The notes below the pieces were generated by a model that made no database searches, was not told the DNA's origin, and saw only the letters and a list, made by a program, of their open reading frames with translations. Source: Kordia sp. (GTDB lineage: Bacteria; Bacteroidota; Bacteroidia; Flavobacteriales; Flavobacteriaceae). Taken from it: a DNA stretch of 64,000 bases. This document shows, one piece after another, positions 1 through 11,549 of the stretch. Location: contig NVVR01000003.1 in assembly GCA_002733415.1 (NCBI GenBank), positions 62,001 to 126,000 on the forward strand, in the 5' to 3' direction. Made by a program: the position numbers and the translations under genes. Within the stretch, counting starts at the first letter, position 1, and every line of letters begins with the position of its first letter.

Positions 1-202
1 TCCCGTTTTTTGTTTAACTAGTTCCTTCTCCAGAGTGAGAAGGTTAGAGTTTAGACTCAACTTGATTGGGTGAAGAGGGTAATTTTACATTATTTTTAAC
101 TAGAATTAATTTCCTAGGTGTAAACACGCGAAGTATTAATTAACCAATGCCATTTCCCTTTGAGACAAGTCTCGGGGATTAAATAAATAAGTAGTAACCA
201 AT
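1..202. other. Intergenic region with short hairpins
   Basis: No coding frame is visible before the first gene. The stretch contains a short inverted repeat near 29-49 (CCTTCTC / GAGAAGG) and a hairpin followed by GGGATTAAATAA near 158-186. A similar GGGATTAAA end occurs in intergenic DNA near 8080 and 36495, so this looks like part of a dispersed intergenic repeat. The upstream neighbour lies outside the window. Confidence 0.4.
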
Positions 203-784
203 ATGAAAAGTATAGCAGTGTTTTGTGGAGCAAGCATGAGTAATGACGCTAGATTAAATCAAGAAGCCTATGACTTTGGTAAAGTAATTGCTACAGCACA
301 TATTCAATTGGTATATGGAGGTGCTAAAATTGGATTGATGGGGAATGTTGCTTCAGGAGTATTGGAAAATGGTGGTAAGGCAATTGGGGTAATTCCTGAT
401 TTTTTAACCTCAAAAGAAGTAGTACATACGGATTTAAGTGAGTTAATTATCACAAAAACGATGCATGAACGAAAACTGAAAATGCATGAGTTGTCTGATG
501 GTATTGTAGCGTTACCTGGAGGGTTTGGTACTTTAGAAGAGTTGTTTGAAATGCTCACTTGGGCACAATTAGGATTGCATAAAAAACCAATAGGAATATT
601 GAATATCAATGGTTTTTATGATGATTTACTCAGTTTTATTGAAGGAATGATTGAAAAAGGACTATTAAAATCTTCCTATAAGCAATTGCTATTAGTAGCG
701 AATACAGTAGAAGAATTACTTGAAAAAATGAATGGGTTCCAGCCGTTACCAGTTCCGAAATGGATGAATAAAAATCAAACATAG
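203..784 (+). CDS. LOG family protein (TIGR00730-type nucleoside 5'-monophosphate phosphoribohydrolase)
   Basis: A 193-residue cytosolic Rossmann-like protein of the LOG (lonely guy) family. Characterised members cleave the N-glycosidic bond of (cytokinin) nucleoside 5'-monophosphates to release the free base. The family signature is present: MHERK at residues 87-91 and PGGFGTLEE at 105-113, which together form the phosphate-binding and catalytic site. The length matches bacterial single-domain LOG proteins. It stands alone, facing the convergent DUF72 gene. Bacteria often keep this enzyme for nucleotide salvage or base release, and no cytokinin synthesis gene lies beside it. The family call is firm; the physiological substrate is not known from sequence. 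Confidence 0.93.
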   Translation: MKSIAVFCGASMSNDARLNQEAYDFGKVIATAHIQLVYGGAKIGLMGNVASGVLENGGKAIGVIPDFLTSKEVVHTDLSELIITKTMHERKLKMHELSDGIVALPGGFGTLEELFEMLTWAQLGLHKKPIGILNINGFYDDLLSFIEGMIEKGLLKSSYKQLLLVANTVEELLEKMNGFQPLPVPKWMNKNQT

Positions 785-830
785 TTGATTCGATATAAAT
801 AAATATCGATTGTTGACGTTGTCACATTGT

Positions 831-847
831 CCCGAGAGCTATCGGGA
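831..847. repeat. Short CCCGA-AGCT-TCGGG palindrome
   Basis: An imperfect palindrome (CCCGAGAGCTATCGGGA) lies between the convergent LOG and DUF72 genes and may act as a bidirectional hairpin. Near copies occur at 3879-3896 and, more degenerate, at 12448-12465, so it belongs to a dispersed intergenic palindrome family. Confidence 0.55.
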
Positions 848-857
848 TGTAGAAGTG

Positions 858-3823
<2,966 letters not shown>

Positions 3824-4380
3824 TCTTAGATTATCGATATGTAATTTTTAATTTAAAAAGTCATTACTAAGGAGGTAGTCCCGATAGTTATCGGGAGAAG
3901 TAATTTGTTATTAATGGAAACATCGTATTCAAAAAGACGCTAGTTTTTAGGACTAACAGAGTGCCTTTTTTTATTTTTATAAAAGCCAATTTTCAAACCA
4001 TGAACACCTCTAAATTAAAAGGTTTGGCGATTATGTAAATACACACTAACTTTAAGATTAAATTCCTGCACCACATTATTGAGAGGTTGAAGTTAGGTGC
4101 AGTTATTCTTTAACGAGTTTTTTTTTCTTATAAAATATATAATAGTTAAAATAACGATTGCACTTAGAATTACTATAAATTCATTTTGTGCAAGATTCGA
4201 TAATAAATATATAATAGTCAAACTTGAAAGAATGGGAATAATATTACCTCCAGGAATTCTAAATTAATTTTCTAGAGAATATAAGTGATTGTGTCTAACA
4301 AGTTAATGATAAACTGTGTTTTATTTCTCTTGTTTGAGGTTTAACGAAGTTAGTTGAATTTTGTGAGAAAGTCAAGTTGT
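3824..4380. other. Long intergenic region, no gene recognised
   Basis: About 560 bases without a supported gene. It holds the TCCCGATAGTTATCGGGA palindrome (3879-3896), a T-rich stretch near 3966-3980 that may end ligA transcription, and AT-rich non-coding DNA up to the broken LuxR tail at 4381. All frames contain frequent stops. Confidence 0.5.
3879..3896. repeat. Short TCCCGATAGTTATCGGGA palindrome
   Basis: A perfect-to-near-perfect 18 bp inverted repeat 55 bp downstream of ligA. It is the same family as the palindrome at 831-847 and may act as a transcriptional hairpin. Confidence 0.55.
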
Positions 4381-4585
4381 TTATTTTTCAAAAAAGATAT
4401 GAACTTCTTTTCTTGAAGAAATTCCAAGCTTAGAATATATATTATTGATATGAGTTTTTACGGTACTTATAAATAGTGTGTCAGCAATATTTTTGTTACT
4501 GGTTTTCTGGTGCATTAATTCAAAAACTTTTTGTTCTTTATGGGTAAGTATGGTTTTATAATCAACTTTGGTTCTTTTTTACTTT
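4381..4585 (-). pseudogene. Orphan 3' tail of a LuxR-type regulator gene (partial duplicate of the gene at 6887-7939)
   Basis: The minus-strand frame ending with TAA at 4381-4383 encodes about 65 residues (KEPKVDYKTILT..., ...KTHINNIYSKL..., ...SSRKEVHIFFEK) matching the C-terminal HTH of the intact regulator at 6887-7939. Nucleotide identity, counted by eye, is about 80 percent over roughly 190 bp. A 6 bp in-frame deletion removes two residues (VS) inside the HTH. The homology ends abruptly at the 3' end of the acyltransferase gene, whose stop codon (TAA, complement of 4579-4581) lies in LuxR-homologous DNA. There is no start codon or upstream domain, so it is a stranded fragment. See the findings for the 3'-end replacement interpretation. 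Confidence 0.88.
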
Positions 4586-6645
4586 TCTTCAATAATTTCC
4601 AACAATTGGTTTTTCATATATTTTACAGCTCTTAATGATCCATCCTTTGATAAATGACTAGCATCACTAAAATATATTTCACTTCCATTAAATTCTAAAC
4701 ATAGTCCGTTTTCACAAAAAGCATCTGCAGGATTTATAAATATAATATTCTTTGATTTAGAAAAATATTTTAAGAAATAAGAATTGAGTTCAGATTCAAA
4801 TTTATTTATTTTGTAAGTAGAAGATGTAGGAATTAATGATGTAGCATTTTTTGTAATATATTTTGGGCGTAATAACTTTTCTACGAAGTTAAGTTTATTA
4901 GTACCTGTCCTTGGAGAGCAAGAACCAAAAATCAGTAACTTTCTATCTTCTCCTATCATTTTATGGAATTTTTCTATTTTCTGAACCAAAAGCAGAAATT
5001 TGGTACTATCCTTTGGGAATTTCTCATACTTACCGGTTTTTTGATTCAGTATTTCCCCTCTATCTAATCCTCCCATCCAAGAATGACTCATAGCGATAAC
5101 ACTCTTTTTATGTTTCTGGATAAGTTTTAAATTTGCGGCAAAATGCTCTTTACTTTTCTTTGCATAACCATCTTCATCATTACGAATAATATCAGGTAGT
5201 TTCAAAGTAGTAATCCAATCGGAAATATAAATTTTTTTATTATGCTCTTTAACTAAAACATTGTCTAAACCATACAAGTAATGTGCGGCATGACTGTCTC
5301 CTATCCAAATCATATCCGGCTCTGTTCCTTTTTCAGGAGTTTTTCCAACCCAACCAGGTCTATAACCTGCAGCACCCCAATTGTTTTTGTTATAATCTTT
5401 TGTATTTCCAAACCTCTCAATAAGTTCGATGTTTTTATCATCTAATCTCCATAGCCAACCATCGTTATTATTTACTATTAGTTTTATGGCATATATTGAT
5501 AGAATACCTGCAATAAGATAAATAATCAATGAGGTATTCGTTTTTATACTATACTTAGCGCTCGTATATCTTAAAGGTGTTTCGTAATATTTATATATGA
5601 CAGAAGAAAGTAAAATCATCAGGATAAATAATCCAATTTGTTCAAAGGAATTAAATTCTCCATCAAAAATATACCGATAAATTACTATAATTAACCAATG
5701 TATTAAGTAAAGTGTATAACTGATTTTTCCTATATGCTTTAAAAATTTATTCTCAAAAAGGAGTGATAAGTATTTTGAAGGGGGGAAGTATAATAATATA
5801 CCAGCTCCTATACAAGGTAGTAGGTTAAGAGTGCTCAAATAAAGAGTATTCTTACTAAGGACTATTGCTGATGCAATGATTAGAGATAATCCTATGATAT
5901 TTAAGATCAACTTTAAATATTCTGATTTTAATTTATTGACTACAATAAGAGCAATAATACCTCCGGTTAAAAATTCAAACATCCTAAAAGGCAGGAGGTA
6001 AAACTGCATTGATGATAGTCCTATAGAGGAATCGTATTTAGGTAAAAACAAATCATGAAACCTTACTGAAACACCAAATTTTGAAGTGTAAAAGGTGTAA
6101 AAAAGGCTTAAAAAAAAGAGCACTATTAAACTAATGATTACCCCATTTTTTTTCTTAGAGAATAACCGCATTAACAAAAATAAAGTAAAGGGGTATAATA
6201 AATAAAACTGTTCTTCAATAGCAAGCGACCAAGTATGAAGTAGAGGTTTGAAATTAGAAGCAGTATCAAAATAATCCGATTCTCCTAAAAAATAAAAATT
6301 TGATATAGCAATAGAACTCTTAAACATAGAGTTTGTTGCATTCATAAAATCAGAGGGAGAAAAAGCTAGAAAGGTTAAAATAAATGTCAAAAAGATAACT
6401 AAGTAAAGCGTAGGGATTAGTCGCCTGATTCTTTTTAAATAGAAGTTTTTAAAATCAACTTTTCCTGTTTCTGAAAATTCATTTTTTAATATGCGGGTTA
6501 TCAAAAAACCACTAATTACAAAGAATACATCAACACCAATAAACCCTCCTTTAAATAGGTGTATGTCAAGGTGAAATAGAATTACTAATAATACAGCAAT
6601 TGCTCTTAACGCATCAATATGATTCAAGTAACTTAATTTCTTCAT
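4579..6645 (-). CDS. Acyltransferase family protein with C-terminal SGNH domain (OafA/YrhL-like)
   Basis: A 688-residue inner-membrane protein. The first ~390 residues carry about ten hydrophobic segments and acyltransferase-3 motifs: DALRAIAVLLVILFH near residues 11-25 and GFIGVDVFFVISGFLIT at 34-50. The C-terminal part is an SGNH hydrolase-like domain with GDS at 449-451 and the catalytic D-x-x-H as DASH at 661-664. AT3-SGNH fusions move acyl (usually acetyl) groups across the membrane onto surface polysaccharides such as O-antigen. Here it stands alone, between the intact LuxR-type regulator and a diverged copy of that regulator's 3' end, so it was probably acquired as cargo. The glycan target cannot be told from the sequence. 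Confidence 0.93.
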   Translation of the reverse strand: MKKLSYLNHIDALRAIAVLLVILFHLDIHLFKGGFIGVDVFFVISGFLITRILKNEFSETGKVDFKNFYLKRIRRLIPTLYLVIFLTFILTFLAFSPSDFMNATNSMFKSSIAISNFYFLGESDYFDTASNFKPLLHTWSLAIEEQFYLLYPFTLFLLMRLFSKKKNGVIISLIVLFFLSLFYTFYTSKFGVSVRFHDLFLPKYDSSIGLSSMQFYLLPFRMFEFLTGGIIALIVVNKLKSEYLKLILNIIGLSLIIASAIVLSKNTLYLSTLNLLPCIGAGILLYFPPSKYLSLLFENKFLKHIGKISYTLYLIHWLIIVIYRYIFDGEFNSFEQIGLFILMILLSSVIYKYYETPLRYTSAKYSIKTNTSLIIYLIAGILSIYAIKLIVNNNDGWLWRLDDKNIELIERFGNTKDYNKNNWGAAGYRPGWVGKTPEKGTEPDMIWIGDSHAAHYLYGLDNVLVKEHNKKIYISDWITTLKLPDIIRNDEDGYAKKSKEHFAANLKLIQKHKKSVIAMSHSWMGGLDRGEILNQKTGKYEKFPKDSTKFLLLVQKIEKFHKMIGEDRKLLIFGSCSPRTGTNKLNFVEKLLRPKYITKNATSLIPTSSTYKINKFESELNSYFLKYFSKSKNIIFINPADAFCENGLCLEFNGSEIYFSDASHLSKDGSLRAVKYMKNQLLEIIEEK

Positions 6646-6886
6646 TTATAATTTAATCATTAAAAATAATGGGGGGGATTGCTAGTTTAGGATGTGAAAT
6701 TTGAATTTAACCCACATAATACCATCCATTTTAAATTTGAATGGCGAAAGTAATTAATAATGTCAAGTATTTAGAAATATACACTGAAAAAATTGTGTTC
6801 CATAGTCTTGAAAGTTCTTTTCACAATGTTTTAATTTTCAGAAATAATTTAGAGTTAGTTTATATATAAAAATTAAGTTGTTCCTT

Positions 6887-7939
6887 TTAATCAAAAAAGA
6901 CATCAACCTCTTTTCTTGAAGAAATATTCAATTTTGAGTAGATATTATTGATATGAGTTTTTACAGTACTCACACTTATGAATAGCGAGTCCGCTATAAT
7001 TTTATTACTACTCTTTTCATGCATTAATTCAAACACATTTTGCTCCTGAGGAGTAAGTATGGTTTTATAATTTACTTTAGGTTCTTTTTTTACTTTGGTT
7101 TTTTGAAACAGAACAATGTTTACAAGTATGGAAATAAGTAATAATGCACCAATGATATAGAGTGTAATGCTAGTATCTGCGTTTCTAGGTTCTAAGAATG
7201 TATATTGATCCTTTTTTAAGTCGTTCGTAAACTGCTTGACATAGTTGGATTTAGGATAGTTGTGTGTGAGACGTTCCAATAGATCAGCATAATAATTAGA
7301 GGATTTTAAATCAGCTAGATAAGAACTCCTGCTGAATGATTTTTCATTGGCATACAAGTGATAGGTATATAATTCTACCAATGGATCATTAAAGGATTTA
7401 CTAAATTCTTTTAACTTTTGAAAACAGTTTTTATAAATTATAGTACGTTGTGCATCACTCTTTGAGCTTTGCAAATTGGTTAGTAAGGTTTCCTGTAATG
7501 CATTTATTTCTAAAATTGCAGTATTATGTGTGCTTGACTGTTTGATTTCACAGAACAATTGTGACAAATCATTTAAAGGAAAAAATACAGTATCGGTATT
7601 ATTAGCGATAAATAATATGAAATGACTCGTTTCACAATGATTTAAAAGGTGTTTAGAGTCAGAAATTTTATCATTACAGGTGTCAACATGTATTTTATAC
7701 AACATGTTTTTAGAGGCTAAAAAATCACCTTTAAAAAGAAACTGCTGTAAAGAATCAATTTTACATTCCTGTATGATTTTTTCGGTAAGTAGTAAGTCAC
7801 TTTTTTGATATTCATCAACAATAGTCAAATATGCAGTTGCATCTTTAAAATTATCAGTCACTTCTCCAGAAAACTGAAACTGTGCACTTGCTGTGAATAT
7901 GTTTAATAAAAGAATGCAATAGGATAATAGTTTCTGCAT
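6887..7939 (-). CDS. Membrane-anchored LuxR-type HTH regulator
   Basis: A protein of about 350 residues with a signal peptide (MQKLLSYCILLLNIF, cut near ASAQF), a periplasmic region of ~240 residues without a recognised domain, one membrane segment (TLYIIGALLLISILVNIVLF) and a C-terminal LuxR-type helix-turn-helix (LTPQEQNVFELM... SVSTVKTHINNIYSKL). The periplasmic part probably senses a signal and the cytosolic HTH binds DNA; this topology is common in Bacteroidota. An earlier in-frame ATG at 7963 would add 8 residues before the signal peptide, so the ATG at 7939 is preferred. A broken second copy of its 3' end lies beyond the acyltransferase gene at 4381-4585. Targets are unknown. Confidence 0.85.
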   Translation of the reverse strand: MQKLLSYCILLLNIFTASAQFQFSGEVTDNFKDATAYLTIVDEYQKSDLLLTEKIIQECKIDSLQQFLFKGDFLASKNMLYKIHVDTCNDKISDSKHLLNHCETSHFILFIANNTDTVFFPLNDLSQLFCEIKQSSTHNTAILEINALQETLLTNLQSSKSDAQRTIIYKNCFQKLKEFSKSFNDPLVELYTYHLYANEKSFSRSSYLADLKSSNYYADLLERLTHNYPKSNYVKQFTNDLKKDQYTFLEPRNADTSITLYIIGALLLISILVNIVLFQKTKVKKEPKVNYKTILTPQEQNVFELMHEKSSNKIIADSLFISVSTVKTHINNIYSKLNISSRKEVDVFFD

Positions 7940-8090
7940 ATTGGTAGTTATGTTGTATAACAAATATAAGCTTTCTTAAGAATAATAAATCAATATCCTT
8001 GATGCAAGCACACTAGAAATGAATTAACTAACACCATTTTTCGTTCGAGGCAATTCTCGAGAAATTAAACCCACTGGTGGGATTAAATAA

Positions 8091-8152
8091 TTCAAGACAC
8101 TATTTTCGATACGATTTTCTGTTGAAAATCACTCGAATTGACGTGTCTTGAA
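8091..8152. repeat. Dispersed palindromic element, family A (partial copy) with flanking inverted repeat
   Basis: The sequence at 8102-8143 is the reverse complement of the half-element seen at 42521-42563 and of one arm of the full palindrome at 12584-12699 (core GAAAATCACTCGAA...GACG). It is bounded by a 10 bp inverted repeat, TTCAAGACAC at 8091-8100 and GTGTCTTGAA at 8143-8152. It lies between the LuxR and DUF1573 genes, both on the minus strand. Confidence 0.65.
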
Positions 8153-8180
8153 TTGTTATTTAATTATAGTATTACTGATT

Positions 8181-8585
8181 TTAATTCGAAGCCAATTGTG
8201 AAGTGTCAGTTATAGAACCCTTAATACGTAACACCTTACTTTTTTCAGAAGCATTTGATACAACTGTTATCGTTTTTGAAAACGGACCAACTCTTTTAGT
8301 GTCGTATTTTACTCCAATCACTGCAGTTTCATTAGGCATAATTGGTTTGCTAGGTTTTGTAGCAACTGTACAGCCACAACTTCCTTTTACACTTGTAATG
8401 ATAATTGGAGAATCACCTGTGTTTTTAAAAGTAAAGGTTCTGTTTCCGTCGGTGTTTTTGTTTACAGCTCCGTAATCAATAGTTTCGGTTTTAAAATCGA
8501 ATACGCCAGAATTGGCACTTGCTGTTTCTTGTGCAAATACTATTGAACAAATAAACAGACTTGCGATGCATAATAACTTTTTCAT
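8181..8585 (-). CDS. DUF1573 domain-containing secreted protein
   Basis: A 134-residue protein with a clear signal peptide (MKKLLCIASLFICSIVFAQ) followed by one DUF1573 Ig-like domain. The family signature is seen in FDFKTETIDYGAV at its start and in the conserved SVKGSCGCTVA segment, followed by GVKYDTKRVGPFSKTITV. DUF1573 proteins are common small periplasmic or exported proteins in Bacteroidota with no agreed function; the fold suggests a protein-binding role. It is monocistronic here, and its downstream intergenic region contains a family A palindrome. Confidence 0.92.
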   Translation of the reverse strand: MKKLLCIASLFICSIVFAQETASANSGVFDFKTETIDYGAVNKNTDGNRTFTFKNTGDSPIIITSVKGSCGCTVATKPSKPIMPNETAVIGVKYDTKRVGPFSKTITVVSNASEKSKVLRIKGSITDTSQLASN

Positions 8586-8689
8586 AATTAAAATTGTTTA
8601 GATTAATTGTTACTACAAATATCTGAACGATTCTCGGAAATGCCGGAATTATAAGGGTTGAAAAAGGGGCTAGTCCTAGTATGAAATTA

Positions 8690-8718
8690 AAAAAGCACCC
8701 TGAAAATAGAGTGCTTTA
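8690..8718 (-). terminator. Rho-independent terminator after the 8751-9656 gene
   Basis: Inverted repeat AAAGCAC / GTGCTTT with a T-tract on the minus strand, about 35 bp past the stop codon at 8751. The same stem sequence is used at 17153-17181. Confidence 0.75.
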
Positions 8719-8750
8719 AGTGTTTTTTTATTAAAGGGTAGATTAACTTA

Positions 8751-9656
8751 TTATCCTTGTAGTTTAGGATTTAATACACCTGCTGTAACAGTATAAATTA
8801 AACCTTTTGGTCCCTCTTGAGCAAAACCAAAAATTCCATAATCTCCTTTTTGATAAATTTGGTTATCTCTTTTGTTATATGGGACTGCTCCCCATTTTTC
8901 TACATCAGATGCTTTAACAGTGATGTTTTTTGTAGGGTAACTAGTATCTGTAGGACAAGATATTTCTATAGTATACTCAGTATCTAAAATATTATCATTA
9001 GGTATTAAAAACCATACTGGTGGTATAGGATTTGATTTTGTTTGTACAGGAGGTATTGTTAAAAGTACTTCTTCCTTAATAGGGAAGGATCCTGAGCGTA
9101 AACTACCATTAGAGATATTAGTTATTTTACAAAAGAGTTTGTCACCATCTGCTGTACCAGCATCATTTTGACTTCGGACATTTAATTCAAATACTGAATT
9201 TGTAGTCAAAGTTTTATTTTCCTTTTTTGGAACTACGTCACCTTTTTTTTCTACATCTACATGTACATTTTCTACAGTTTGATCTCCATAAGTAAATGTT
9301 CCTGTTCCTTCCCAATTCATTTTCAAGTTCATAGACGCTTTAAATGAATATAAAACATCACTTGCTCCAATTGTATAATTTCCTTCTAAAGCAACAATTT
9401 GTTCGACATCTCCATATCCAGTAGCGCGAATTTGACCTTTTACATTTTGGATAGAAATTTGTCCGTATGGTGGTGCAATTGCCTGAATAATTTTCACACT
9501 TCCTGATACTGTATTTTCACTAGGAACAACAGCGAGGTTGAAATGCATAATTGGAGCTCCTGGCATCCCTACATTGCCTAAAGTTCCTATTACATTATAA
9601 GTGTCTATTAATGCTTTATTCTCTGCAGTTAATGTGTAATTTGTAGCGTTTTCCAT
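8751..9656 (-). CDS. Uncharacterised leaderless beta-rich protein, N-terminal half possibly DUF1842-like
   Basis: A 301-residue protein without signal peptide or membrane segment, predicted to be mostly beta strand. The N-terminal ~140 residues (IMHFNLAVVPSENTVSGSV, APPYGQISIQNVKGQI, SMNLKMNWEGTGTFTYGD) resemble, from memory, the DUF1842 pattern; I could not check this against a profile. The C-terminal half (about 150-301) has the repeated strand pattern of an Ig-like fold and is not recognised. It shares a conserved upstream element with the GH64-like gene at 10065-11354, which lies just upstream on the same strand, so the two are probably co-regulated. Function is unknown; the CDS itself is sound, with its own terminator. 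Confidence 0.7.
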   Translation of the reverse strand: MENATNYTLTAENKALIDTYNVIGTLGNVGMPGAPIMHFNLAVVPSENTVSGSVKIIQAIAPPYGQISIQNVKGQIRATGYGDVEQIVALEGNYTIGASDVLYSFKASMNLKMNWEGTGTFTYGDQTVENVHVDVEKKGDVVPKKENKTLTTNSVFELNVRSQNDAGTADGDKLFCKITNISNGSLRSGSFPIKEEVLLTIPPVQTKSNPIPPVWFLIPNDNILDTEYTIEISCPTDTSYPTKNITVKASDVEKWGAVPYNKRDNQIYQKGDYGIFGFAQEGPKGLIYTVTAGVLNPKLQG

Positions 9657-9677
9657 AATTTTTAAATTTTAATGGTT

Positions 9678-9694
9678 GGTTTCCTACTCATAAG
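9678..9694 (-). promoter_or_regulatory. Copy of the CTYATGRGTAGGAA motif
   Basis: The minus strand reads CTTATGAGTAGGAAACC, close to CTCATGGGTAGGAAAC at 11444-11461 and CTCATGGATAAGAAT at 9843-9859. It lies about 20 bp upstream of the 8751-9656 start codon and may be a regulatory site shared by the two leaderless beta-rich proteins. Confidence 0.45.
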
Positions 9695-9801
9695 GCTTTT
9701 TGGATTCCGCCTCGTTTTTTATAGTGATTACTGAACTTCACTTTAAATAAATCTTGAAAATAAATTGTGCTAGCTATTTTATTTATAATATAAAGCTACT
9801 G

Positions 9802-9885
9802 TAAAAGAGGGGTTTAACTTAAAAAATAGTCACAAGTGAGTAATTCTTATCCATGAGAGAGTAAAAAAATAGTATAGAAGTGTTT
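9802..9885 (-). promoter_or_regulatory. Shared upstream element, copy 1
   Basis: About 85 bp that align with 11390-11475, upstream of the GH64-like gene, at roughly three quarters identity by eye. The conserved blocks on the minus strand are TACTATTT, CTCATGGRTARGAA, TCACTTRTG, CTCTTTTACARTAG and TTTTATAT-like sequence. It is non-coding and lies 150-230 bp upstream of the 8751-9656 start. Conservation between two otherwise unrelated upstream regions suggests a common promoter or operator, conceivably for the adjacent LytTR regulator. Confidence 0.55.
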
Positions 9886-10007
9886 TACAGGTTTTATAAG
9901 AGTATCTTTTTACAGATTAATACTTTTAATAAATATGTTGTAATTTTTTTATAGAGAATAACATCTGGAGTACTGGTCAGTTTATTGCAATGGTATGTAA
10001 TAATAAT

Positions 10008-10039
10008 GCAATGAGCCAGATTATTATCTGGCTCATTGC
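10008..10039 (-). terminator. Strong hairpin after the GH64-like gene
   Basis: A perfect 14 bp stem (GCAATGAGCCAGAT / ATCTGGCTCATTGC) with a 4-nt loop, 25 bp past the stop codon of the 10065-11354 gene. The T-tract on the minus strand is weak (TTATTATT), so it could also act mainly in RNA stability. Confidence 0.7.
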
Positions 10040-10064
10040 GTTGAAAATACAATATTGATTTTAA

Positions 10065-11354
10065 CTAATTTACATTAGCGTTAAGAAGCGAAATTTGTAA
10101 TGTGTTTACTTTAACTGGGTTTAATGAAACTAATACTGGAGAAAAACGGTCAGAATAAGCAAAGTTATATGCATCAGAAAGTTTTTGTAAAGTAGCAGCA
10201 TACTGATTGTAATTGGAAGTGTTGCGCTGTAAATTACCAAATAAGGAAGTATTTGGTATTGTAAACCATTCACTACTTGTCATTTCACCTACCGTTTTCC
10301 CATTGATTACTGTTTCAGAGCCAATAGCCCCAATATTTAATCCAGCTAATAAATCACCGGTGATCCATCCATACACATCGTTTGCTGGAGTTTGAGAAGC
10401 TGCACCATTAAGTGAAAAAGGGGCATTAGCACCATAGATACCACTTGGATTGATAAGGGCTTCTTTTTTATAAACCATTGTAGTTGTTTCTGTTCCACTA
10501 GCTACTGTTCCAGTTAAGGTAATGTCATTTGAACTATCAATAGTGGCCGTTAAATTATACCCTTGTGCACTTTGTGATCCCGAAGCGGGTACATTGGGAC
10601 CAACTCCACTAAACGTACCTGAAATTGTAGCTATAGTAGTTTTTACTTCTTCTTGTTTGGTACTTAAAAAAGTAAGATAATCTTCAAAAAGATTATAAGG
10701 CGTAACAGGGACACCTCCAACTGGTGGGTAAGAAGAAGGACCAATAATACGAGCAAATCCACTTCCTGGTTGGGTTGGTTGTTGTGTAAACTTACCAGGA
10801 ACATTGGCAGGTAATGCATTGGCTAAACCAGATTGTGGAGTAGAAGTAAGATTATTCAATTGATCGTATACCATTTGAGCAGTTGTATCTGTTTTAAGTC
10901 CTTGATCTGTTTGAACTGATGTTTCATTTAGAAATGTTTCTAATTGCATTGGTATACCCCAATAATCAATGCTTGTTAAATCCGCAACATCAGCTACATT
11001 TCCGTTAAATGTTAATTCCATCTTGTCATATCGAAGAAAAAAATTAGGATCAGTTATATTCTGAGCAGGCTCATAATTAGCATTTTGAACTGTCCATGGT
11101 TTCCCGTAGCTGATATAAATTCGACCACTAAAATTTTGAATATTTACTCCATTACTCAAATCACTTAAAGAATACCAATTCCCATTACCTTTTGATTCAT
11201 TAAGCTGTTTAATACTTAATTCGAGAGGTTCGATTTGGTTAGGTGCTGGATAACTTATATTAAAAGGGGTTCCGATTCCTGAAACAAAACCTATTGATAC
11301 TAGTTTATCAGATAAACCACTTTGATTTTTGAATTTAATTTTTAATGTTGCCAT
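10065..11354 (-). CDS. GH64-like / thaumatin-fold beta-1,3-glucanase family protein, leaderless
   Basis: A 429-residue protein that resembles the glycoside hydrolase family 64 / beta-1,3-glucanase group: SGRIYISYGKPW near residue 75, the following DPNFFLRYDKMELTFNG and SIDYWGIPMQLETF segments, and a C-terminal block of the type LQKLSDAYNFAYSDRF. The middle contains an extra beta-rich insertion (about 235-300). It has no signal peptide, unlike true secreted glucanases, so it may be cytosolic, leave the cell by another route, or be a structural or toxin-like relative. It shares its upstream element with the 8751-9656 gene and lies directly downstream of a LytTR regulator. The family resemblance is from memory; the glutamate/aspartate active-site pair was not verified. 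Confidence 0.7.
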   Translation of the reverse strand: MATLKIKFKNQSGLSDKLVSIGFVSGIGTPFNISYPAPNQIEPLELSIKQLNESKGNGNWYSLSDLSNGVNIQNFSGRIYISYGKPWTVQNANYEPAQNITDPNFFLRYDKMELTFNGNVADVADLTSIDYWGIPMQLETFLNETSVQTDQGLKTDTTAQMVYDQLNNLTSTPQSGLANALPANVPGKFTQQPTQPGSGFARIIGPSSYPPVGGVPVTPYNLFEDYLTFLSTKQEEVKTTIATISGTFSGVGPNVPASGSQSAQGYNLTATIDSSNDITLTGTVASGTETTTMVYKKEALINPSGIYGANAPFSLNGAASQTPANDVYGWITGDLLAGLNIGAIGSETVINGKTVGEMTSSEWFTIPNTSLFGNLQRNTSNYNQYAATLQKLSDAYNFAYSDRFSPVLVSLNPVKVNTLQISLLNANVN

Positions 11355-11389
11355 ATGATTACTTTTTTAAGTTTTTATAAATTGATTTT

Positions 11390-11475
11390 ATATAAAACTA
11401 TTGTAAAAGAGTAATTAATTTTAAGAAAAAGGCATAAGTGATTGTTTCCTACCCATGAGAAAGGAAATAAATAGT
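11390..11475 (-). promoter_or_regulatory. Shared upstream element, copy 2
   Basis: Counterpart of 9802-9885, starting about 35 bp upstream of the GH64-like gene. The minus strand carries CTCATGGGTAGGAAAC (11444-11461) followed by TCACTTATG and CTCTTTTACAATAG with the same spacing as in copy 1. It is non-coding and a good candidate for a shared promoter or activator site. Confidence 0.55.
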
Positions 11476-11549
11476 ATGTATTTTTTTTGGACTAATTTTC
11501 TATAGAAAAGAAAAACTAAGTACGTATTTGAATAAGGAAGAACCCCATC

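Noticed and set aside
304-609. 101-codon minus-strand frame opposite the LOG gene, and similar antisense frames elsewhere (for example 13569-13849, 22332-22631, 25080-25421)
   Set aside because: These are antisense shadows of well-supported genes, with low-complexity translations and no recognised domain.
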